A stretch of 64,000 bases of DNA. Origin: Ctenosaura bakeri (Eukaryota > Chordata > Lepidosauria > Squamata > Iguanidae). The notes below the pieces were generated by a model. It saw only the letters and a program-made list of their open reading frames with translations. It did not search any database and was not told the DNA's origin. The stretch covers positions 62,001-126,000 of the forward strand of contig CAOLHI010001287.1 in the NCBI GenBank assembly GCA_948474755.1, written 5' to 3'. A program made the translations under genes and the position numbers. Numbering within the stretch: position 1 is the first letter of the stretch; each line of letters starts with the position of its first letter. Below are positions 43,330 through 54,695 of this stretch, one piece after another.

Positions 43330-43560
43330 ACAATTTAAAGCATACCTTTAGAAAGGATTAAAAACACATTAAATCAGTACAATTGAAATAGGACAGCATT
43401 CTCTTAAAAGTCTGCTTAAAAATCTTCAGTTCTAAAAGCCTGTCAGAATAACGACAATAACAACAAATTGTTGCCTGCCAACTGAAGGACAGCAAGGAGA
43501 AGCCATTCCAGCCTCTGATGGAAGAAAGTTCTAGGAAACAGCCATCTCCCTTGGATCAGT
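43330..43560 (-). repeat. LINE 3'-UTR-derived dispersed repeat
   Basis: An A-rich section, then CTTAAAAGTCTGCTTAAAAA, GCCAACTGAAGGACAGCAAG and GAAGCCATTCCAGCCTCTGA, followed by CATCTCCCTTGGATC. The order matches the repeat at 28850-29190. Confidence 0.5.
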
Positions 43561-44950
43561 AAGAAGACCGACAGAGTGGGGTGACTTGTTTTTGTTGGCC
43601 CATCAGATTACTGGTCTTGTAGCTTTCTTTGTCATTTAGCAATAACTTACAGCATGAGGAGTCTCCAATGTAAGTGCCTATTAAATCTCTCTTAGCAGTT
43701 AAAAGCACATCACATTTTGCTAGACTCACTGCAGCCTGACAAAGAAACAATGACATTTCTGTAAATGGAAATGACTGTATTATTCAGACAATGGTACTTA
43801 TGCCATTCCTCATGTTTTAAAATTCTGCTACATCAACTAAAGTGCCCCTGCCATTAAATATACTTTACAAGAATCTTCCAAGTAGTTCCAAGCATTAAAT
43901 ATATATTTCAGTTTGCTGCATTTTTCTCCTGTTATACAGCTGACCTAATTATTAAATATTAAAATAGTGATTTGCAACCATGGTGCCAGCTGGGTTATTC
44001 TAAAGCATTAAGTGATCTACATGTAAGGAAGGGGTTTTGTTTTCTCTTTTGTAGCAGGCAGGGGATTTTTTTTTTTTAACCTCACATTGATCTCTCAAGC
44101 CAATGCAAGTCACTGTACAATGGACGTAGTACAGTCCACCCATCTTCTGCCATTATTTCTCAAACCTACAGAAGTAATTTACCTGGAAGGAAATTGCACT
44201 GAACACATGGGATATACTTATTGATGAAGTGTGGTCTTTTTAGAGACGGGCAAGGTCTCCACAGATTATTTTGGAACTTGGCCAGTTTTACAGGCTTCTT
44301 CTGCATGAAAAAAAGTTCAGCCATCTTTTGAGAGGTTTTTGCCATCTCATAATGTAGGTGCAGGCATGCGGATGCTTCTGTTTGCATGCACATCAGACAT
44401 TGCATTCATGCACAGCCTCCCTCTCAGGAACAGCAGTTTGATTTTATGTGCTGTATATCCACCTTAGTGAAGAGGTGATTGAAAATTTAGCTAGTTACAA
44501 TCCAGCCCTGAACCTGAAAATACGTGAGAGCAATCTATGTAAAATGAGAATATCGCTGGCATAGGAGTGGCAAGTTATATTTTCATAGGCCCAGGACTCT
44601 AGGAAATAAAAACCTGGGTTCATAACAAGTTGAAAAGATGTAGAGCTTATTTTATAGTTCCATCCATGCACAAATCTGCAGGAAGACAGCCTTTCCCTTG
44701 CCAGACTAATATAAATTCTGGGGTGGACTCTTTGTGTGTTTAGTCCAAGATAGTTTGAAAATCTTGTCTGGATCAAAGAAGAGATCTATCACAACATTAA
44801 ACCCAGTAACTCAGCAAATTTTCTGACTCGTCTTATTCTCAAGCTAGGGGAATGGAACTTCCTGGAACTGGGGGCCTGCACTGGCCCCATGAAGGACCGT
44901 GAATCTCACTGCCCTCTTCATGCTCTGAATAAGCACACACACACACCATT
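43561..44950. other. Unassigned sequence
   Basis: No gene or family recognised. Frames of 93 codons or less have no motif. Confidence 0.5.
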
Positions 44951-44954
44951 TTTG

Positions 44955-45460
44955 AGGTTGTTTGGTGTCTAGTTGACTTTGACTTATGGCAATCCTATCA
45001 ATGAGGGACCTGAAAGACCCCCAATCATTTACTGTCTTGCTCAGATCTTGCAGACTCAGGGTCATGGCTTCCTTGACTGAATCAATCCCCCTGTAGTATG
45101 GTCTTCCTCTTTTCATATTGCCTTCCACTTTACTGAAATTATCACCTTTTTTAATGAGCCACATTGTCTCATGATAACACCAAAGTACAATCAGCATAGT
45201 TCAGTCATTTTAGTTTCTATTGAGAGCTCTGGTATGATTTGCTCTAGGTACCATTTATTTCCATTTTTAGTAGTCTGTAATATCCACAGAACTCTCATTT
45301 AGCTCCACCTTTCTTCCTGACAGCTTCATTCATTGTCCTTTCACAGCCATTGGTAGAATCTGACAATATTATGGCCTGGATGATTCTAACTTTGACTATA
45401 TTTAGTTACTAGTGTATTTACCCAGCATTGCACAGGATTTGATTTTCTCATAGGTAACAC
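44955..45460 (-). pseudogene. RTE/BovB-like LINE, 3' end
   Basis: The minus-strand frame contains KRGRPYYRGIDSVKEA, LSLQDLSKTVND and RIAISQSQLD, corresponding to the C-terminus of an RTE/BovB-clade ORF, and upstream (about 45340-45400) the GATTCTAACTTTGACTATA text of the preceding region. The 3' tail TCTAGTTGACTTTGACTTATGG is the tail found on the tRNA- and 5S-derived SINEs. A (CA)n run marks the end at about 44940. Stops and frameshifts throughout. Confidence 0.72.
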
Positions 45461-46190
45461 TTGTTAGAAATACCTTAGGAATCACCTTATCTTGCTTTAA
45501 GAATTAGATGCAGTTGAAACACACAAGTTTGAGATCCTGTGTCTCTAATTCCTCAAACTATATTGTCCAGTACCTGTAACTTTTCCCCATATTCCCCAAT
45601 CCAATCTGTATTCAGAGTTGTCAGCATACAGAGGTCCAGTTTCTGAGGGAATGCACTGTTTTCCTTCTTCTTGCTGCTAGGCCTCGTCTCCATAGCAACT
45701 GGCCTGGGCCCCAAGAACTCTCTGGCTGAGAATTCTAAAGGCCCCTCTCTAAAATGCCAACCCCAGGATTCCATAGAACCTTTATAGGCAGCCAATCGTA
45801 TAAGGTCTTCACCTGACACAGCCAATCATATGACATCAAGTCTTCACCTGACACAAACTCACAAATTTTGACTTTTATATATTAGATATATCTTTACACT
45901 TCAAGATCTTGGCTGACATCCTGCCCAGATTGTGAGCTGGAATTACGACCTCAAAACTTTTGGGATTCTCATTTATACTCATTAACACCAAACATAACCC
46001 CCAAAAACTACCTTTTCAGCCAGGTAGCACCCCAGTTGAAGGTTTTCAGGGTCATTCTACATGGGGAACTGGGAAATAATGTCTGCAGCACTCTCGTGGT
46101 TGTGGAGTGCACTGAGAGAAGCCATTGCAGTAGGAACGTTGAGGTCTGTCCAGCTGCCTCTTGTCAATGTGCCCCATGACCAAAGGAGCA
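45461..46190. other. Unassigned sequence with MITE-like and tandem fragments
   Basis: About 45705-45785 carries the palindromic MITE's central block in inverse orientation (GAACTCTCTGGCTGAGAATT, then CCCCAGGATTCCATAG). A tandem pair around AGCCAATCGTATAAGG and AGCCAATCATATGACATC, each followed by TCTTCACCTGACAC, lies at about 45790-45855. The rest is unassigned. Confidence 0.5.
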
Positions 46191-46775
46191 CTGCAGGTGT
46201 CATTTTCCAGTGCTTTGATCGGTAGAAACTTTCACCAAATAGTCAATCCAAATCTTTGATATTTTCTGCTGTAATACAGTGTCATCTCTGTAACTTAAAA
46301 TTGTTGATGTTCCTTGAACACTCCCCATTTTCATAACTGCTTCCTCTGAGTCTATTCATATTTTCTGTATGATTTGTTCTTGTTCTTGTGTGTCTTCAAG
46401 TCATTTTCAACTTATGGCTACCCTAGGGGAAACCTATCATGGGGTTTTCTTGTCAAGATTTGTCCAGAGAGGGTTTGCCATTGCCCTCCCCTGAGACTGA
46501 CAGAGTGTTACTTCTCCAAGGTCACCTACTGGGTTTCCATCTCTGAACAAGGATTTGAACCCTGGGCCCCAGCATCATAGTTCAGCACTCAAACCACTAC
46601 ACCATGCTGGTTCTTTATATACATTACTCAGATAGGTCAATAAAATGCAGCCTTGTCTGACTACCTTGCCAATGGAAACCATTTTGTTTCTTCAGACTCT
46701 GTTCTGACATTACCTTTTCTTCCATAACATATAGAGCTATGCTTATGATAGCATTCCTACTGACAGGGTTCGTAA
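46191..46775 (-). pseudogene. RTE/BovB-like LINE, internal part, split by a SINE
   Basis: Plus-strand text ATAGTCAATCCAAATCTTTG and GTGTCATCTCTGTAACTTAA (about 46230-46305), then after the SINE at 46378-46614, GCAGCCTTGTCTGACTACC, CCAATGGAAACCATTTTG and TGATAGCATTCCTACTGACA. These are the reverse complement of the reverse-transcriptase region, including the segment that would encode the YADD-type block. Same orientation as 44955-45460, so probably one insertion. Confidence 0.65.
46378..46614 (-). mobile_element. tRNA-derived SINE, full length, nested in LINE
   Basis: All blocks are present in plus orientation: TGTGTCTTCAAGTCATTTTC tail, TATGGCTACCCTAGGGG, GGGGTTTTCTTGTCAAGATT, AAGGTCACCTACTGGGTTTC, GGATTTGAACCCTGGGCCCC and AAACCACTACACCATGCTGG. 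This is the best reference copy of the family in the window and interrupts the LINE at 46191-46775. Confidence 0.92.
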
Positions 46776-46969
46776 GTCAGACAGGCTTTTGCTGAGGAGC
46801 CAGATTAAATGTGCCAAAAAGCTACTGAGCAGCAACAGTCAAGGGAGGTGCCAGAGGTAGAAGATCTGATCTCTCAGAGGCAATGGCAGTGTCATTTTAA
46901 CTAGTTCTTGCTAATACTGTGCAGAAGACAATAATAAATTACTCCTGAATGCCTTTTTATCTTGAAAAG

Positions 46970-47660
46970 CCTATAATGAGACTATCCAAAAAATGAAACC
47001 AATGCTGGAAGCTGAGACTCCCTGGTCAGAAGCCATTCAAACAGCTATTGAGAAGAGAAACTGTAGTAGAAAAGGCTTTCAGAAGATTTGGGAGAAATAA
47101 GTCACCAAGAAGAGATGACATACCAATAGAGCTGTTTCAATACATAGAAACACAATCTATTCAGATTCTAACCAAACTCTGCCAACAGATATGTGAAACA
47201 AAGAGTGACAATGGTCAATACAAATTCCAGTTCACAAGAAAGGGGACACCAGAGATTGTGATAACCGCCAGAATATTGCACTAATCTCCGATGCAAGCAG
47301 AGTGATGCTCAAAATTCTAGAACAGAGACCTGTGTCTTATACGGATCAAAAAATAGCATTCATCCAAAATGGATTCAGAAAAGGAAGATGCACTGAAGGT
47401 CATATTGCAAACATATTTTTGATAATGTAACACAATCCAATATTTCAGAAGAATATTGACCTGTGTTTTACAAATTATAGCAAAGCCTCTGATTCTGTAG
47501 GTTGCAAGAAATTACAATTCACTCTAAAAGCAATAGGTGTACCACAATATCTGATTGTCCTGATGCATAACCCATACTCTGGACAAGAGGCCACTGCCAG
47601 GACAGAATGTGGAGAAACATACTATGCTTTACCCAAATGCAGGATTTTCCATGTGAGAGT
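46970..47660 (+). pseudogene. RTE/BovB-like LINE, RT region, inverted
   Basis: Translated pieces include SPRRDDIPIELFQ, GFRKGRCTEGHIANI, KNIDLCFTNYSKASDSV, TLKAIGVPQYL and SGQEATARTECGE. These follow the order of the RT fingers and palm in RTE/BovB elements (the last block is the AGQEAT region). It ends at about the point in the RT where the minus-strand copy at 46775 begins, overlapping it by roughly 70 bp of consensus. Confidence 0.8.
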
Positions 47661-49403
47661 CCAAATGATAGTTTTATATGAACCCTCTATCAGTTAGATG
47701 CTTAGATAACCCACATAGTGAAGACTATGTTGTGTTAGAAACAAAATTCAGAGGAGGACAAAATTCAGGTAATTATATAGAAGTGTAAATAAGATAGCTT
47801 GATATAAATCCCGTACATGAGTTGCTCCAATCTCTAGTTATCTCCATTCTCCTTCCTATTTTTTGTGCGACCTAATTTCTAGACCATTGGAGAGCAAGAT
47901 AGTGGGTGGGGGGAGGGGATGAGAATTCCTAATGCATTTAAGTTATAAGCAATCAAAGGTGAATACTTGCAGACTTGGAAGTCAATATTATCTCAATGCT
48001 GTAATAATCTTTATCAAAGACACACAGTATAATGGCAGAAAAAGCAGTCCAGTCACTGGCCAGGACCAAAGCTAAAATTCAGGGTCATGGAATGTAGGAG
48101 TCAGCAAGTTTGTGAAAAGTTTAAGAAGCTGCTAAACAGAAACTGGAACAGAAGATTTGTATTTACCTGAGCCTAATCTGGAAATTTTTACAGTGAAACT
48201 AATTTAAGGATATCTATCTATCCATAGATAAGACCTGTATATGTCAATTTGGCTCCTACTTTAAGTGGCATGCCACATTGATTATCTATAAGCAAATAGA
48301 AAAATTTCTTGTTCAGTTCTCAATTGGACCTGACTGATGCTCCACAGTATTCTTACAAATGAAGGATATTTGGACCTAATCCCCCTCTCCCTTTAATTTC
48401 TACTTTATTTGAGAGGACAAAGAAAGGTTGAACTCCCATCCTCCCCTGTCCCCAATAGGATTGGAATTTCTCCCCTCCAGCTCTTGTGCTTTACCACATG
48501 GGTTGCCATCTGGTGAAGGGGGCTCAGCTATCAGTAAGTCAGTGTCCTTCAGAAATATCTGCATTTTGGATAACCTCTGGAAGACCTTCATCAGTCTTGC
48601 ATAAGTCTTATAAACCCAAGTGGATTGAGCAGATTGTGGTCTCACTCTTTTTTCCCCAGCGTTTTAGAATTTCTATCCAATTCATTTTGCTCAGTAGCAA
48701 AACCAGATGGTCAAGCCATCTTTGCCCATCTTCCTCTGAAATGTATCTTTACAGCCTTGAAAGCTTAAAGGAATGAGCAGGCTTTTGTAAAATAAGTTGT
48801 ACATCTGGAGACTTAACAAAAAAAAAAAAAATTGTGCAGTAACAAATAGAAGTTAAGCTGAGCCTTCAAAGCCTTTTGTTATTACACAACATTTCTTACA
48901 GACAATTCAGATCCCATCCCCAGTCCCCCTAATATGCACTACAAGCCTCCTGCTGCAAATGTACAAAAAATAACAGATAACACAGTAAGTGGTGCAATTG
49001 AGCGCTTAAGGTGTAATTCAGCTTGATGGTTGTGTTATTATTATTAAAGTATCCGGCTTTTTTGTGAGAAAATGTCCAGTTACAAACCTCTGTGACCTAA
49101 CTCTAGCCCTTGGATTCCTCTGACATTAGTATTATTCTTGCATGTGCAAATCGCTCCATTATTCATGTTTTTCATCATCTTTGAAATCTGGGTTTCTGCT
49201 ATGTATGCAAGACAATCTTACACCTCAGGTGTCCCTTGTGATTTTCAGTATATATTTTCTATTTTAAAAATGCCAATATGAATGTGTGCATCTTTTAGAA
49301 TCAGTCCAGTTATTTTTATTGATGGTTTATGTCTGCAATATGAGTAAAGAAAATTCAATCATTTCATTGTATCTGTTTTAGACAATTTATCATTATATTG
49401 AAA

Positions 49404-49406
<3 letters not shown>
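47661..49406. other. Unassigned sequence
   Basis: No gene or family recognised. A poly-A run lies near 48820. Confidence 0.5.

Positions 49407-49439
<33 letters not shown>
49407..49439. repeat. (TG)n microsatellite
   Basis: About 16 perfect TG units. Confidence 0.95.
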
Positions 49440-49441
<2 letters not shown>

Positions 49442-50752
49442 GGGTGATTAAGAAATTGAGCTTAATAGATAAACTAGCAAAATGTTTCAGTTTGTTCCTT
49501 CTTCAGATGCTGGAAAGAAAGGTGAGCTGCATCAGAAGTGACAGTTTAAAATATTCTGATGTCAAAATTCTTAAGTGGATGATGGTATTATGTATTATCC
49601 TTTTGGTTAAGACATGAGGTGTTATGGTCTTAACTCAGTGGATCCAGAAATTCATTTATATATTTCATTTATACATAAATTCATACAACTAAAACAACAT
49701 TTTAAATCAAGAAGGAAATGTAGGAATATGATCTATATCTCTTCTATGCCAGCTTCACATCCCCTACAGTTTCTGCATCAATCTGCAAATTGTTAAAAAT
49801 TTCACAAAACTTATACTTATTTTTATACATATTTCTGTAGCATATGAATTTTCTATGCAAGCCTAATTTTAAATAAGCATTGCCATATGCATTTTTCTCT
49901 AGCATATACATTTTTAGATGCAATTTTTAGGCTGTATCACAATATGAAGTATAAAGTACACATCAAGAAAGATAACTCAGCCCCTTTCCTTAGATGGTAA
50001 AACATATTTTGAGCATTGAATTTTTTCCCCATTCTCAGCCAGGGCTTATTCCCGAAAATTCTGTTGTTCCACAAAAACTCAGGGGTGACTTGCTCCAGCT
50101 TTAGAGACTGGTAACAAGTTTTTGAAAGAAAGTGGAAAGGAATGTCCATTAATGTCTATTAATCTGATCCACATGGTAGATTTCTATTAAGACAGAGAAA
50201 CCACTGATTTAAAGTTCATGAAAGAAGTTTTCAGACTGATTTGTGATTCAGGTCAAGAAGCACCATGGTTTTGAAGAAGCATATCTTAACTCTAAATGTT
50301 TGCTTTTCCACTATCCAAAGAAGACTTGTCTCTGTCACCCTGTTTCACCTGCAGCAATAAATAATCTGTCAACTTGAATTAATTTCAAGTAGAAAGGATG
50401 GATGGAATTTATGTAAATATGTGGAGGTTTGTGAACTCTATCAAATTCACATATATGTTTCTTTCCTGGCTTTTATATCTGAGATGGGGCATATGGGATA
50501 TATTAAGTGAAGTAGACATTAATACAGAACTAGACCTATCATGAGAGAAAATAAGATGGTTGACTCAGGCTGCTTTAGGTGGTTGTATAGGGATGAAGTA
50601 ATAACAAGGGGTGGAAAACAAAGCTGGACATGTTGTGAGGCTTGCCTGAAACTTCTTTGGTAGCTCAGTACCCATAGTTGAGGTAGGGGTGCTGCTCTTT
50701 TAATGAACTTGGAGTAAGACTTGACTGACAGCTCAGTCAGCATCAAATAAAG
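49440..50752. other. Unassigned sequence
   Basis: Nothing recognised except a degenerate block at about 49810-49925 in which TATGCATTTTTCT-like and AGCATATACATTTTT-like words alternate. Confidence 0.5.
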
Positions 50753-50940
50753 CATGGTGCCTTCAAGTCGTTTCCAACTTATGGGGACCCTAAAGCAAAC
50801 CTATCACAGGGTTTGCTGGGGCTGAGAGTGTGTGACACACCCAGGGCCACCCAGTGGATTTCCATGGCAAAGGGGGGAATCGAACCCTCATCTGCAGGGT
50901 CATAGTCCAACGCTGAAAACCACTATACCACATTGGCTCT
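50753..50940 (-). mobile_element. tRNA-derived SINE
   Basis: Plus text GTGCCTTCAAGTCGTTTCC, ACTTATGGGGACCCTAAAGC, GGGGAATCGAACCCTCATCT and AACCACTATACCACATTGGC. Near complete but missing a body segment after CACAGGGTTTGCTGG, as in the copy at 18836-19031, which suggests a shared subfamily. Confidence 0.9.
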
Positions 50941-52194
50941 TTATCATGATTAACTGGATAGAAAGGTGAATCAATCGATTAATTTAAAAATTACTTTTCC
51001 AACAATTCACAAAAAGAAGTTCACAATAAAGAACAGAAACGAACACAATGTATTGCTCCAAATTAAAAACAAAACAAAACATCAACTATCATTTTTTTAA
51101 AAAATCCATTAAAAGGAAACAATTTAGTCCAAATCCTTTAAGAAGATATAATACCACCTACTTTCAGTCTGTCTCTAAGTATTTTCCTCCAGGGCCCGTC
51201 ATTGTACATGCTAGAGAGGAAAAGCTTGGGAGTAAAATGCCAGAACACTGACACTCCCATCTAAAGTCTTCTGGATCATTTTATTAGAGACATTTGCAAA
51301 CTAGGAATTTCTGTGTCTCTTCTTAGTCATCTTTATTCCACACCTACTTCAATTTTTTTTTTTTTTGCAATACCTAAGACAGAAAAAGTTGCTTTTGGAC
51401 TACGTTGTTTCAGGAAACATATTGTTTTTTTATGTGTGTAATAACTGAAGGACCATCTGCTCTTCATGACTTTAAAGGCACATGATTCAGTTTCAGCATC
51501 ACTGAACCATCTTGCAGATTCATGTACAGATTCATGTACAACACTACGCAGTAGACTCCCTTTGTCCAATAAACAACTAAACCAATCCAAATGACAGAAG
51601 GCAGTTATTAGACGATGCTTCTGCCACTGAGGGAAAGCTATTGAAATAACAAGATCCAGCTGTTGGGCCAAATTGAAGTTTATCTGCCTCTGAAACTCCC
51701 AAATCATATCTGATATGTAATGTTTCATATAAAATGATTGCTTAATTTGCTGAATGCTTACTTTTCTAAAAATGTGATATGGGGAGGGGGAAAGTATGAG
51801 CACCTGTGAAGAAAACCTCTATTCCAAAGACACTGAAATGACATCTCTGTTTTGTAAGTGTTAACAGAAATATAACAATTCAGTAGAGACCCAGACAGAT
51901 ATTTTGCTTTGGATGAGCTTTCTACTCTGCCCACCCCCAATTACATGAGGGTAACTTCATTCAGGAAAACATTAGAAAGAGGGCAAATTAGATCTGAAGC
52001 CATTTTACTTATTTGCTTGAAAGAATGAGCTAAAACCAACCTAACCCATTAACTACTCTAATCCAGCACCCTCCAGCTGTGTCAAAGGACTAATCAAAAT
52101 ATCAGTCCAATATCTAGATTATGGAAATCATGATTAAACATGACTGGAAGGCACTAGATTGAGGAAGCCTGTTTTACATTCTTAAGTCTACAGT
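50941..52194. other. Unassigned sequence
   Basis: No gene or family recognised. A 156-codon frame at 51333-51803 (minus) has no motif and includes a lysine run from a poly-T tract. A short direct repeat, CAGATTCATGTA, occurs twice at about 51516-51539. Confidence 0.5.
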
Positions 52195-52490
52195 CCTGGA
52201 GATGTGTTTGTTAACTGCCATCAAGTTGATTTTGATTTATGGCAATCCTATAGCTTAGAGACCTCCAGGTCATCCTGTCCTCAACTGGCCTGCTCAGGTC
52301 TTGCACATTTGAGGTTTTTTTTTAATTGAGACTATCCATCTGTAATGTGGTTTTCCTCTTTTGCTACTGCCTTCTACCTTACCAAGCATTATCGTCTTTT
52401 CTAGTGAGTCATGTCTTCTCATGATATGGCCAAATTACGACAGTCTCAATTCAGTCATCTTGGTATCTAGGGATAGAGGACACATACTAT
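52195..52490 (-). mobile_element. RTE/BovB-like LINE 3'-end fragment
   Basis: Plus text AACTGCCATCAAGTTGATTT, GATTTATGGCAATCCTATAG, GCTCAGGTCTTGCACATTTG, GTGGTTTTCCTCTTTTGCTA and TCATGATATGGCCAAATTAC runs parallel to 44955-45230 and is diverged. Its terminal 35 bp are the LINE tail shared by the SINEs. Confidence 0.75.
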
Positions 52491-52673
52491 AGCAAATGGT
52501 GCATTATATTTTCTTATTAATTCACAAATCAAAATTACCTACATTTATTTCATCATACACATTTACTTGGTTAGATAAAACAATTACTTAAAATGATGTA
52601 TTTTGCCTCTCATTCTTCTTTCATGAAAACGACAAGGGCTTAACCATGTTAGGTGACCCACCAATGACTCTTA

Positions 52674-52952
52674 GGCCATTTCTGCACTACATTTTTATAG
52701 TGGTATCACTCCACCACAGATGTTAATTTCCTTAGTCCTAGAAAGCCTTAGGGTACTTTTGAGCTACACTGTTACAGTGCTATTATTCCACCCTCAATGT
52801 ATATGGAATCCTGGGGTTTGCAGTTTAGGGAGGCGCCTTTAGAATTCCCAGCCAGAGAGCTCTTTGGCCTCAGTAAGATACAAACCTCAAAAATTCCTCA
52901 AGATGTTAAAAGTGTAAGAATAGCACTATAACAGTGTATGGCGGAAATGTCC
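52674..52952. mobile_element. Palindromic MITE, long variant
   Basis: A 279-bp element starting GGCCATTTCTGCA and ending GGCGGAAATGTCC, with an exact 3-bp target duplication TTA (52671-52673 and 52953-52955). It has an extra left segment (CTTAGTCCTAGAAAGCCTTA) before the palindrome proper, shared with the copy at 1-175. Non-coding. Confidence 0.85.
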
Positions 52953-52955
52953 TTA

Positions 52956-53292
52956 GTATGTAATTTTTATATCAGCTAGAACAAGAAAAGTTTTCATCTC
53001 TTTGTGCTTTCTCCTTTCATGAGAGTTTTGTGGAATGGTCTTCCTTTGGTTTTCTGGTTAGAGGAGGATTTCACCTGTTTTGTATATGGTTGAAGACCTT
53101 TCTCTTTGATTCTCCATCTTAAGTCACTGAGATGTGTTTAAGGTGCTGAGATGGGTAGCGACTGGTGGGCTATTGGGGATTCAGTGCCATGTTTTGTTGT
53201 GGGTTTCTGTTTTAATGTCTTTGTCTTTGATTGTATATGTTGTTGTTCCACCCTTTGGTGTAAAGGGCATTATATAAAACATTATTATTATT

Positions 53293-53323
<31 letters not shown>

Positions 53324-54229
53324 CCATAATCATCATCATCATTATATGCCTCTACATTAAAGAAACATAAACATAGTTCTTCTCAAAGGCAAAGTAAAAA
53401 TTGTATTATTTACTGAGAAAGTATTATTCAAAGAAAAAGAATCACACCTGAAATTCAAATGAGGAGAATCCTCTGCTAGGACCGTCCAGTTGAAATTGTT
53501 GACCAAGTTGAATTATATTTTGTTTACTGTTTTTAAAGGATAGTGTATGTAGGATTTATCTCAATAATCCTCACAAGAGACCACACCTATGTCAATTTTA
53601 CAAATATGAAACTGAAGATGAAGGATTCTCTTTTTTAAAAAAAAAAATCCCTATCACTTTACCATAATTTAAGCCATGTACTAGAATCAACTAGGGATAT
53701 TATGTTTCTCCAAACTGTACTTGCATTTTCTACTAGATTTAAATTGCATTCAGTTGTCAAATTTTGTGGGTGTGGGGAGGTTCCACATACAAATTAGTGT
53801 ACTTTTTAAAACCTTTTTTTTAGTGTGTTTGTTTATTTGTGGATTTTATTTATCTAATGTGTACAATTCACTATTGATTTAAATTCTTGTGTGCACCTTG
53901 TTGTTTGTGCACATTTGTAGACATTTGAATTTTCAAATATGTACCTTGTCCTGTGTGCACATTGTTTTTCATAAATTTCTGTGGTGAGGTGTTTTTTTTT
54001 CCTGCAACAGGTCCTAGGCACTGTGAAAAGATGACTTTTATCAAGACTTTCAAATGATATCCTTTCCCAGTAATAGCTGTAACATTCTGCTGGATCCAGA
54101 ATAAGTTAGGTGCGTTTGTGTCCCTCTGAAATCAATCTGCAAAGCTAATCATGACAAAATAAAAATCCAAAGGTCTCAACTGGAACAAAGTTTGACAAAC
54201 TTATTCTAAATTTGAACCTTTACTTCTAC
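52956..54229. other. Unassigned sequence with ATT/ATC repeat
   Basis: A compound (ATT)n(ATC)n microsatellite lies at 53281-53345. A block at about 53885-53975 repeats TGTGTGCAC and TGTGCACATTTG words. Nothing else recognised. Confidence 0.55.
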
Positions 54230-54237
54230 CTCTAAAT

Positions 54238-54687
54238 CAGAGGTGAGCAACTGTGGAAGGCTATTGGTCTACATTAGCTCCAAGAAGACATTGGAGTGCC
54301 ACACTGGCTCTCTCAGAAAATTGTCCCCAAACTTCTCTAGTGGGTATGGGGGCAATTTCATGATGTTTGGGCTTTCCAAAAAGGCTTTTCCTGGCCCTAA
54401 ATTGGCCTGAGGGGAGGCTGCAAAATATGGTGGAAATTCACTCACTCCCCTACGTTGACATTTTGAAGCATTTAATGAAAAAATAGATTTTAAAAAATTG
54501 TGCTTTTTTTTTTTCTTTTTTATTCCTGGCAGCCCAGGACCCTCCAAATGTAGTGAAAATGCCCTCAACACCCCTAGAGTGCATTTGGGAACATTCTGGA
54601 GCAAAAATGACTTCTGGAGGCCCAAGAGCCATAATAATAGCCCCAGGGATTGCATGAAGCCCATGGGCCTCATTTTGCTCACCGTTG
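54238..54687. mobile_element. hAT-like non-autonomous DNA transposon
   Basis: A 450-bp element starts CAGAGGTGAGCAACTG; the reverse complement of its end reads CAACGGTGAGCAAAATG. Both resemble the CAGGGGTGGGCAA-type termini of hAT families. The 8-bp target duplication is CTCTAAAT (54230-54237) and CTCTAAAG (54688-54695), 7 of 8 identical. The 164-codon frame on the minus strand across this element has no transposase motif. Confidence 0.85.
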
Positions 54688-54695
54688 CTCTAAAG

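Noticed and set aside
46560..46614. tRNA gene on the minus strand
   Set aside because: The A- and B-box-like sequences belong to the head of a SINE with a full body and LINE-type tail; no cloverleaf-complete tRNA is present. The same applies to 38017 and 39905.
51333..51803. 156-codon open frame on the minus strand
   Set aside because: Ends in a lysine run from a poly-T tract and has no recognisable motif; not supported as an exon.
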